This document shows positions 1 to 5,019 of a DNA stretch of 5,019 nt, one piece after another (position 1 is the first letter of the stretch; every line of letters begins with the position of its first letter). The position numbers were made by a program, and so were the translations under genes. The notes beneath the pieces were generated by a model. That model did not search any database, had not been told where the DNA came from, and worked only from the letters and a program-made list of their open reading frames with translations. Source of the stretch: Bacteroidales bacterium (lineage in GTDB: Bacteria; Bacteroidota; Bacteroidia; Bacteroidales; BM520); contig JAQVPY010000153.1 of NCBI GenBank assembly GCA_028701815.1, positions 1 to 5,019 of the forward strand, read 5' to 3'.

Positions 1-261
1 AAGTATTTTAAGTTGATAAAGCCTCAGTTGTATGCAATCAATTCGCTAGCGGAGCATGCGATATCGAACAACAAGACACTGGTTATGCCGACACAAAGGC
101 CGGCGTCCCGGAATGGTTTTTATGAGTGCTTCAACTATGACGATTTCGAAGCGTCGGCAAAGCGCTATTGTAGCCTGAAACCTTTTCGCTCCACACTTGC
201 CAGATATCTTCCGAGCGGTGTTAAAAAACGCTTTAAAGCGCTGATCAAACGCATTCGCTGA
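1..261 (+). CDS. 3' end of a polysaccharide-locus enzyme, possibly FrhB-like (F420 hydrogenase/dehydrogenase beta subunit family)
   Basis: The frame is open from base 1 to the TGA at 259-261, giving the last 86 residues of a protein whose start lies upstream of the window. A TTG at 13 is in frame, but no ribosome binding site precedes it and the frame continues upstream, so I read this as a truncated-by-window gene rather than a short gene. The visible part is soluble, with a segment RPASRNGFYECFNYDDF followed by a cysteine-containing stretch and a strongly basic tail ending KRIR. An R-x-x-F/Y aromatic segment followed by a lysine/arginine-rich tail resembles, from memory, the C-termini of FrhB-like proteins in capsule and exopolysaccharide clusters, where they often sit beside polysaccharide pyruvyl transferases. 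That assignment is weak; a pyruvyl transferase or another modifying enzyme is possible. That it is a real coding end is more secure, given the 57-base gap to a co-directional glycosyltransferase. Confidence 0.55.
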   Translation, partial: KYFKLIKPQLYAINSLAEHAISNNKTLVMPTQRPASRNGFYECFNYDDFEASAKRYCSLKPFRSTLARYLPSGVKKRFKALIKRIR

Positions 262-305
262 ACAGTCGGCAGAACACAAACAACGCTTGCTATTACATAG
301 AATAT

Positions 306-310
306 GGAGG
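306..310 (+). promoter_or_regulatory. Ribosome binding site that fixes the glycosyltransferase start at 319
   Basis: GGAGG lies 8 bases before the ATG at 319. An earlier in-frame ATG at 304 overlaps this site itself and has no Shine-Dalgarno sequence of its own, so 319 is the better start and the product begins MRIVHVEDLF. Confidence 0.8.
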
Positions 311-318
311 CACAAATC

Positions 319-1527
319 ATGCGCATTGTACACGTTGAGGATCTGTTTCTGCCTGATGCAGGATACCAGATTAATATTCTTCCCAAATATCAGGTCAAAC
401 AAGGGCACGAGGTTTATATTGTCACTGCCTCTGCTGAATTTAACGACAGTCCGAATAAGCAATTCTTTGGCAACACGAACTGGGAAGAAAGAGATCAGGT
501 CTATACTACGTGTAATGAGGTCAAAATTCTTCGTTTTCCTGTCGCCCGTAAGAAAAAGCTCTTAGGTAGAATCGTTCAATCCCGAGCGCTGTTTGATGGT
601 GTGAAACAGCTTCAGCCGGATGTCGTTTATGTTCATGGTAATGATACATTGACGGCTATGCGGTTTCTCTGGAAAGCCAAAAAGCTAAAGCTTCCGCTTG
701 TTATGGACAGCCACATGGTCGATATGGCATCACACAATCGTTTTGCGTCTCTTTTCCATGCGCTTTACAGGAAATTATTTACACCGATTATTATCAAGTA
801 TAATATCCCGGTCATCCGGACACAGAATAGTACTTATGTTGAGCGTGAGCTTGGTATCCCGTTATCGCAGTCCCCTTGGGTATCTGTCGGTTCCGACACG
901 TTGCTGTTTCATCCTGTGACAGTCGAAGAAAAAAGCAGATTGCGCCAGAAGCATCATGTGCCTCAGGATGCTTTTGTAGTGGTGTTCAGTGGAAAACTTG
1001 ATGCATATCGCGGTGCAACGCTTATGGCAAATGCATTTCGTAAGATTAACGAAATATACACTGGAAGGAAGATTATACTCGTTACCGTTGGATCTGCCGT
1101 TGATGATGAAGGAAAGGCAGCTGTCAGCGAATTTGAGAAATTGTCGGGTACCGTCATCATGTTCCCCACGCAGAGGTACGTTGATCTAGCTGAGTTTTAT
1201 CAGATGGCAGACGTAGCAACTTTCCCTAAATTGTGTTCTCTAAGTTTTTATGATGCGCAGGCGTGCGCGTTACCTATTATTGCGGAGGACAATGATATAT
1301 CTACAGACCGTCTTAGGTTTGGCAATGGCATTACATATCGACGTGATGATTTAGATGATTATATTGAGGCTATTTTGAAATTTGAATCGTTAACAAAGGA
1401 AGATTACACAAGGTATGCAGAAAACGCATTTCGTATAACAACTGAAAGGTACAACTACGCTATATTGGCACAGCAATATACCGATATTATTGAACAGCAT
1501 GTGCGTGAACACAAAATGAGGGTATGA
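319..1527 (+). CDS. GT4-family glycosyltransferase of a surface-polysaccharide cluster
   Basis: This predicted 402-residue cytoplasmic or membrane-associated enzyme would transfer a sugar from a nucleotide-sugar donor to a lipid-linked acceptor. Length and layout fit the two-Rossmann GT-B fold. The N-terminal half opens with a beta strand and acceptor-side loop (MRIVHVEDLFLPDAGYQ), followed by GHEVYIVTA at about 29-37 and the strand DVVYVHGND at 101-109. The linker motif SVGSDTLLFHP (189-199) matches the typical GT4 'vGvD...F.P' element. The donor-binding half starts VVVFSGKLDAYRGA (220-233), in the place of the usual 'f.Grl...KG' motif, and contains YQMADVATFPK (294-304), YDAQACALPII (311-321) and NGITYRRDD (336-344). 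The usual E-x7-E pair is replaced by Lys304 and Asp312. The stop is 1 base before the polymerase start, so the two are co-translated. Donor and acceptor sugars cannot be read from the sequence. Confidence 0.88.
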   Translation: MRIVHVEDLFLPDAGYQINILPKYQVKQGHEVYIVTASAEFNDSPNKQFFGNTNWEERDQVYTTCNEVKILRFPVARKKKLLGRIVQSRALFDGVKQLQPDVVYVHGNDTLTAMRFLWKAKKLKLPLVMDSHMVDMASHNRFASLFHALYRKLFTPIIIKYNIPVIRTQNSTYVERELGIPLSQSPWVSVGSDTLLFHPVTVEEKSRLRQKHHVPQDAFVVVFSGKLDAYRGATLMANAFRKINEIYTGRKIILVTVGSAVDDEGKAAVSEFEKLSGTVIMFPTQRYVDLAEFYQMADVATFPKLCSLSFYDAQACALPIIAEDNDISTDRLRFGNGITYRRDDLDDYIEAILKFESLTKEDYTRYAENAFRITTERYNYAILAQQYTDIIEQHVREHKMRV

Positions 1528-1528
1528 A

Positions 1529-2848
1529 ATGAAAATTACACATAAGTACACCAATCTATTTGTAACAACAATATGTATATTGAATTGTGTTGGATCAATT
1601 GCTTTCTTCTCTCTATACTCTCTTTTCGGATATACGTATACAGGGGCAGAAAATTCGAGCATTTATATTATATATACAGTCGCTGTTTCTCTGATTGCAT
1701 ATTTAATGTTTTTGTTTAGCAAACAGAATAATAGAACACTACTCGCTCTGTTATTACCAATCCTTATAATCTTTTTTTATTTTTTCGACATAATGCTTGG
1801 GAAAGCAGGCTCAACATCAGCATATTTTTTCCGCACCTTTTTATTGTGGACATTCCCTGCATACCTTGCTGGTATCTACATTTTTAAACGCAACAATATC
1901 CAAGTGCTTATAAAATTACTTGATCCATTTATAATATTATTCACACTTTATATCATTAGGAATGCGATCTTTTTTCTAGGTGGCAACTGGTCAGTTTATA
2001 CTGCGACAGGCACAACCTATCAACAAGTATCATATGTGGGAGCTTTTACCTTCGGACTAAATCTATTGATGATTATTAATGCGCGCGAATACGAACGATT
2101 TAAGTTGTTTCGCGGCAATACATATCAGTTCATTTCATATTGCATGCTCACCATTCAAGCGGGAATGGTTTTTATTGCGGGCGGCAGGGGTGCTTTTATA
2201 GAGTTAATAGCGCTTGTTGTATTGTTATTATTGCCATCATTATTTCATCATCGTAAACGTGGGCATTTTTGGAGCTTAGTATTGATCATCGTTGCAGGGT
2301 TGTTAATATTTCAACTTCTTGACGATAACTCTGCGTTAGTCAGTGGCATATCTCGCTTAAAAAGAATCTTTTCCATAAGTGAGCTTGCTGATGAATCCCG
2401 ATATACGCTATACGCAAACGCATTTAATTACATAAAAGAGAATTTCATCTTAGGTTATGGAATATTCGGGCAGTACGAGGTTATCGGTCGAAATGTTCAC
2501 AATATTTTCCTCGAAATTCTATTAGGCAGCGGAATTATCGGCCTTTTACTTTTTAGTTTACTCTTTCTTGGAGCCTTAAGAAAACATATTTTCTTTAGGA
2601 AGATTGATATTACCCACCGCTTTTTTGATGTTTTACTTATTTCCGCACTAGTAAACTTGATGTTCAGCGGAACATGGATTGCGAGCAATCAACTATGGTT
2701 CTATCTCGGTTATTTCATTCCATCATCTTATAGTTCATTAAAACAATTGCATAAATCAAAGAACAACACATATACATCGCTGGTTGAAATTAATGATAGT
2801 AATAGGAAGCACACTATAAAGCCGGATGGCGAGGTAAATAATGGGTAG
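1529..2848 (+). CDS. wzy: Wzy-type O-antigen/exopolysaccharide polymerase (O-antigen ligase superfamily)
   Basis: This 439-residue integral membrane protein likely joins undecaprenyl-linked repeat units on the outer face of the membrane. About ten or more hydrophobic segments are visible, for example near residues 10-33, 45-63, 71-89, 98-118, 130-150, 167-183, 201-217, 221-237, 248-263, 324-349 and 366-382. The family signature lies in the second half: GGRGAF (218-223) starting a membrane segment, a polar extracytoplasmic stretch (about 264-323) with ESRYTLYANAF followed by ILGYGIFGQ (307-315), then the hallmark HNIFLEILLGSGIIGLLLF (324-342). The C-terminal 35 residues are polar and probably cytoplasmic. 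An AGGG site at 1519-1522, 6 bases before the ATG, sits inside the preceding gene's 3' end. Its position between a glycosyltransferase and a flippase favours a polymerase over a lipid A-type ligase. Such proteins diverge quickly, so the glycan linkage cannot be predicted. Confidence 0.85.
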   Translation: MKITHKYTNLFVTTICILNCVGSIAFFSLYSLFGYTYTGAENSSIYIIYTVAVSLIAYLMFLFSKQNNRTLLALLLPILIIFFYFFDIMLGKAGSTSAYFFRTFLLWTFPAYLAGIYIFKRNNIQVLIKLLDPFIILFTLYIIRNAIFFLGGNWSVYTATGTTYQQVSYVGAFTFGLNLLMIINAREYERFKLFRGNTYQFISYCMLTIQAGMVFIAGGRGAFIELIALVVLLLLPSLFHHRKRGHFWSLVLIIVAGLLIFQLLDDNSALVSGISRLKRIFSISELADESRYTLYANAFNYIKENFILGYGIFGQYEVIGRNVHNIFLEILLGSGIIGLLLFSLLFLGALRKHIFFRKIDITHRFFDVLLISALVNLMFSGTWIASNQLWFYLGYFIPSSYSSLKQLHKSKNNTYTSLVEINDSNRKHTIKPDGEVNNG

Positions 2849-4082
2849 TTTAAAGAATTTTATATTGCAAAAGAAAAAAGTTATTTTAGACGTACTTCTG
2901 AGCCTTGTTTCATCAGTATTACCAGTTGCCGTACTGCAGTTTTTTATACTACCATGGCTGTCGAAAAGAGTTGTTAATCCAGAAAGTTATGGTTTGATTA
3001 TCTCGTATATCTCTTTTTGGGGCTTAGTTCCCGCTATGTTGGGTGGTTCGCTCAATAACATTCGTCTAATACATTCGAAAAGCAATCAAGTAGGCAATGC
3101 CGAGGGAAACTACAATTTCATATTATGCATACTAGGCGTTTTAACATTTTTTAGTACAATCATCGCTACTTTATATCTAGAACGTTCTATCAATACTTTT
3201 GATACTATACTGATAATAATTGCCGTTTGCTTAATGCTAATAAATGATTATTTTATTGTATCATTTAGGCTTGCGTTGAACTATAAAAAGGTATTCTTAT
3301 ATAACTCAATTTTGTCTGCCGGCTATTTTTTCGGTTACGCTCTTTACCTGCTCTGCGGTGCATGGCAGATGATTTATTTGATTTCCTATGCCTGTTCCTT
3401 AGTATTCTTGCTTTTACAAACAGATTTATGGAGAGAACCATTCCGTAAAACTAACTTATTTAAGAATATTTTTAATGATACACTTCTGCTTACCGTTTCA
3501 AACTTTCTTAACAGAGTACTAAACTATGCAGATAAGTTCTTTTTATTCCCTTTGGTGGGCGGAACAGCTGTTTCTATCATCTATACCGCTACTTTTTTTA
3601 CAAAAATATTATCATTGCTCATTACCCCGATTAATGGGGTGGTGTTGAGCTATTTAGCCAGAATTAAAAAACGTCCCGACCGTCTGTTTAGTCAAACAAT
3701 AACTATTGGAACTGGTCTGGCAATTATGGGATACATAATATCTATTATTATTAGCAGGCCGCTGCTTGGCTTACTTTACCCAGCATATGTAAATGAAGCT
3801 ATGCGTTATATTCCAATTACGGCTGCATCGTCTATGCTCGCAGCCTTCAATACTATGATAAACCCATTTGTACTGCAATATTCCTCAATTAAATGGCAAT
3901 TACCTATTAACGGAATCACAGCTGTCGCTTATATAGCATTCGCATATTTTCTTTTTAAATTATATGGCTTAACGGGTTTTTGCATTGCATTGGTATTAGG
4001 AAGAGTCGTTCGGTTATCAATACTACTAATAGCTTATTATGCCAAGCCCCGAAATCCGGAGAAACTGTCCCGAACTCCGTAG
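2841..4082 (+). CDS. wzx: Wzx-type polysaccharide flippase (MVF/MATE-like superfamily), 3' end altered by an IS
   Basis: This 413-residue membrane protein would move undecaprenyl-diphosphate-linked repeat units from the cytoplasmic to the outer face. About twelve membrane segments are visible, near residues 17-40, 49-68, 92-113, 119-141, 152-172, 176-194, 214-232, 235-270, 284-304, 325-345, 353-375 and 378-401. The stretch NYADKFFLFPLVGGTAVSII (228-247) matches the family pattern 'r.Dk..l..l.g...vGiY' before the second six-helix half, and SLVSSVLPVAVLQFFILPWL (21-40) is a typical first helix. Its ATG overlaps the polymerase stop by 8 bases, with GAGG at 2831-2834, indicating translational coupling. 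All twelve helices appear complete. The last dozen residues (KPRNPEKLSRTP) are encoded by GC-richer DNA that looks like the left end of the adjoining IS256 element, so the native tail was probably replaced. The core is intact and may still function. Confidence 0.85.
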   Translation: MGSLKNFILQKKKVILDVLLSLVSSVLPVAVLQFFILPWLSKRVVNPESYGLIISYISFWGLVPAMLGGSLNNIRLIHSKSNQVGNAEGNYNFILCILGVLTFFSTIIATLYLERSINTFDTILIIIAVCLMLINDYFIVSFRLALNYKKVFLYNSILSAGYFFGYALYLLCGAWQMIYLISYACSLVFLLLQTDLWREPFRKTNLFKNIFNDTLLLTVSNFLNRVLNYADKFFLFPLVGGTAVSIIYTATFFTKILSLLITPINGVVLSYLARIKKRPDRLFSQTITIGTGLAIMGYIISIIISRPLLGLLYPAYVNEAMRYIPITAASSMLAAFNTMINPFVLQYSSIKWQLPINGITAVAYIAFAYFLFKLYGLTGFCIALVLGRVVRLSILLIAYYAKPRNPEKLSRTP

Positions 4083-4091
4083 AAAATGAAA

Positions 4092-4120
4092 GCGACAGCT
4101 CCAAGTAATTCTGATAGAAT
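4092..4120 (+). promoter_or_regulatory. Candidate transposase promoter (GCGACA - 17 - TAGAAT)
   Basis: A -10-like TAGAAT (4115-4120, five of six to consensus) lies 17 bases downstream of a weak -35-like GCGACA (4092-4097, four of six to consensus). It would start transcription near 4127, about 40 bases before the transposase ATG. The match is modest, but the spacing is ideal and the position is sensible for the element's own promoter. Confidence 0.35.
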
Positions 4121-4163
4121 AAAGTTGCAGACAATACACAATCAGAATGACAAAGGAGCTGTC
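4094..4163 (+). promoter_or_regulatory. Imperfect inverted repeat predicted to sequester the transposase ribosome binding site
   Basis: GACAGCTCC (4094-4102) is the exact complement of GGAGCTGTC (4155-4163), and inside it ATTCTGAT (4108-4115) is the exact complement of ATCAGAAT (4141-4148). Between the two stems, G4105-C4151 and T4106-A4150 can also pair. This makes about 19 pairs around a loop of 25 bases. The right outer arm includes GGAG (4155-4158), the core of the transposase Shine-Dalgarno site. In a long transcript arriving from the flippase gene the site would be buried. A transcript starting near 4127 would lack the left arm and leave it open. The same logic is known from other insertion sequences, such as IS10, as protection against read-through expression. 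Confidence 0.6.
4152..4158 (+). promoter_or_regulatory. Ribosome binding site that fixes the transposase start at 4167
   Basis: AAAGGAG is a near-perfect Shine-Dalgarno sequence ending 8 bases before the ATG at 4167. The in-frame ATG at 4086 has no such site and lies in the element's left-end region, so it is rejected as the start. Confidence 0.8.
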
Positions 4164-4166
4164 ACC

Positions 4167-4910
4167 ATGAAAGTATATCAGCCGAATCGGGAGTCCGTCA
4201 ATGGAAGTATCGAAATAATCAACAGCGACCTACTGTTAGCAAAAGCACAGAACGGATTGCTGGAACTGTCGGTATCTCTGGGGCTTAAAGTCATGCGCAT
4301 GATGCTGGAGGAAGATGTCGCTCAATATGCCGGACCAAAGGGCAAGCATAAAACGGCGGGAAGGACAGGCTACCGCCATGGGACAGAGAAAACTACGGTC
4401 GTCATGGGAGGGAATAAGGTTCGCACAGATCGTCCCCGGGTGCGCGGCCTTGATGGCGGCGAGCTGCCGTTAGAAACATTGGGGTTGTTTCAAAACGAAG
4501 ACTCTCTCAATCAGGCAATCTTGACAAAGCTGCTTGCCGGTATAAGCACCCGCAAATATGCCAGTACCGTGGAAGGCGGTGCCGTCGATTCGGCATGCGC
4601 CAGTAAGAGCGAGGTCAGCCGGCGGTTTATCGAAGGCATGGACAAGATGATGCAGGAATTCTTCACGCGGAAACTGGATCAGGATTACCCTGTTATGATG
4701 ATTGACGGCCTGGAGCTTGGAAGGATGACCATACTGGCCGCTATGGGGATAGACAGCGACGGGAAGAAGCGTGTTTTGGGAATCACTGAGGGCGGCTCGG
4801 AAAACAGCATAGTTGCTAAAGGTCTTCTTGAAGACCTGATTGACCGTGGACTAAACGCCGACCTTCCCAGACTTTACGTCCTGGACGGAGGCTGTAAAAA
4901 TCACAATTAG
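4167..4910 (+). pseudogene. IS256-family transposase, truncated after the second catalytic Asp
   Basis: The frame encodes 247 residues, against roughly 400 for intact IS256-family (Transposase_mut) proteins. The N-terminal region carries a helical segment and the basic GYRHGTEKTTVVMGG (about 70-84), where the family binds DNA, then a conserved-looking KVRTDRPRVRG and LTKLLAGISTRKYASTVEG stretch. The catalytic core shows the first acidic residue in MMIDGLELG (Asp180), then GIDSDGKKRVLGITEGGSENS, and the second in YVLDGG (Asp240), a spacing close to the family norm. The third catalytic Glu and the downstream 'Q.C..H..RN' region are missing. After Gly242 the frame runs into unrelated sequence adding only CKNHN and a TAG stop at 4908-4910. 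Natural family coding therefore ends at about 4892. The product should be catalytically dead; a partial protein could still bind the element's ends, but that is speculation. Confidence 0.88.
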
Positions 4911-5019
4911 TCAACCCTTAAAATCGACGAAAAGTTGGGACAAGTTAGGACAATTTACTAAAAAAAGAGCCTTTTATTAAATTCAGTTCATTCTGTAAAA
5001 TAGTGTTTTGCGATTAAGT
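4893..5019. mobile_element. Probable terminal region of a second mobile element inserted in the transposase gene (IS21-like end possible)
   Basis: The IS256 reading ends sharply at 4892 and the sequence becomes AT-rich with no convincing coding frame. The new segment begins TGTAAAAATCACAATTAG. A TG-type end is common to several IS families. Short tandem repeats 40-60 bases inside the end resemble the multiple transposase-binding repeats known at IS21-family termini. I see no transposase start before the window ends, so the element's gene would lie to the right. An internal deletion of the IS256 element joining unrelated DNA would also explain the junction. The family is a guess; the discontinuity is clear. 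Confidence 0.4.
4933..4952 (+). repeat. Two tandem 10-base repeats
   Basis: AGTTGGGACA (4933-4942) is followed immediately by AGTTAGGACA (4943-4952), nine of ten bases identical. They lie 40 bases inside the putative end of the second element and could be protein-binding sites for its transposase. The repeat itself is certain; its role is inferred. Confidence 0.55.

Larger units (their letters stand above)
4058..4892 (+). mobile_element. IS256-family insertion sequence, left part only (right part lost)
   Basis: An IS256-type transposase is preceded by a non-coding leader of about 110 bases, the usual distance between an IS256-family left end and its gene. The composition changes near 4041-4060 from AT-rich flippase sequence to more GC-rich sequence. 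The left boundary is an estimate: I place it at GGAGAAACTGTCCCGAAC (from 4058), which looks like a terminal inverted repeat, but the partner right end is not recognisable in the window, so the exact base is not proven. The element is cut at 4892, within the transposase gene, where unrelated sequence starts. Target duplications cannot be examined. Confidence 0.65.

Noticed and set aside
229..240. Perfect 12-base palindrome CGCTTTAAAGCG near the end of the first gene
   Set aside because: It lies inside the coding sequence, has no loop and no following T-run, so it is not a credible terminator; chance or an in-gene coincidence is more likely.
46..462. Minus-strand open frame of 138 codons spanning the first gene boundary
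   Set aside because: It overlaps two well-supported + strand genes, shows no family features and is a shadow of their coding frames.
1772..1785. T-runs in the polymerase gene (7 Ts at 1772-1778, 6 Ts at 1780-1785) as a phase-variation switch
   Set aside because: The runs are short and such T-runs are expected in AT-rich genes rich in Phe codons; the frame is intact.
4086..4166. Extended N-terminus of the transposase from the ATG at 4086
   Set aside because: There is no ribosome binding site before 4086, the encoded residues do not look like the family N-terminus, and the strong AAAGGAG site points to 4167.
4960..4980. Possible terminator: A-run, AGC, then CTTTT
   Set aside because: The stem would be only about five mostly A-T pairs with a three-base loop, too weak for an intrinsic terminator.

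Overview
The window is a piece of a bacterial surface-polysaccharide locus whose downstream end has been hit by mobile DNA. All genes lie on the + strand. Strong Shine-Dalgarno sites (GGAGG, AAAGGAG) and the AT-rich composition of the middle genes suggest a member of the Bacillota (Firmicutes). This is only a lean: there is no rRNA or other taxonomic marker, and another phylum cannot be excluded.

Layout. Bases 1-261 are the 3' end of a gene that starts outside the window; it looks like a polysaccharide-locus enzyme, possibly FrhB-like (F420 hydrogenase/dehydrogenase beta subunit). After a 57-base gap come three tightly packed genes: a GT4 (GT-B fold) glycosyltransferase (319-1527), a multi-pass Wzy-type polysaccharide polymerase/ligase-family protein (1529-2848) and a Wzx-type flippase (2841-4082). 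Spacings of 1 base and -8 bases imply one operon with translational coupling. Together they form a Wzx/Wzy-dependent pathway: the glycosyltransferase helps build a lipid-linked repeat unit on the cytoplasmic face, the flippase moves it across the membrane, and the polymerase joins units on the outer face.

From about 4058 the composition becomes more GC-rich and an IS256-family insertion sequence begins. It appears to have landed in the 3' end of the flippase gene and to supply its last residues and stop codon. Its transposase (from 4167) keeps the first two catalytic aspartates but stops at about 60% of the family's length. At 4893 the sequence changes abruptly to AT-rich DNA beginning TGT and carrying two tandem 10-base repeats, best read as the end of a second mobile element inserted into the first.

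The most interesting local structure is a long imperfect inverted repeat (4094-4163) just upstream of the transposase start. It would hide the transposase ribosome binding site in any transcript reading in from the flippase operon, whereas a transcript from a candidate promoter inside the repeat would lack the left arm. I see no previously undescribed multi-gene system here; the window is a recognisable glycan cluster plus nested mobile elements.
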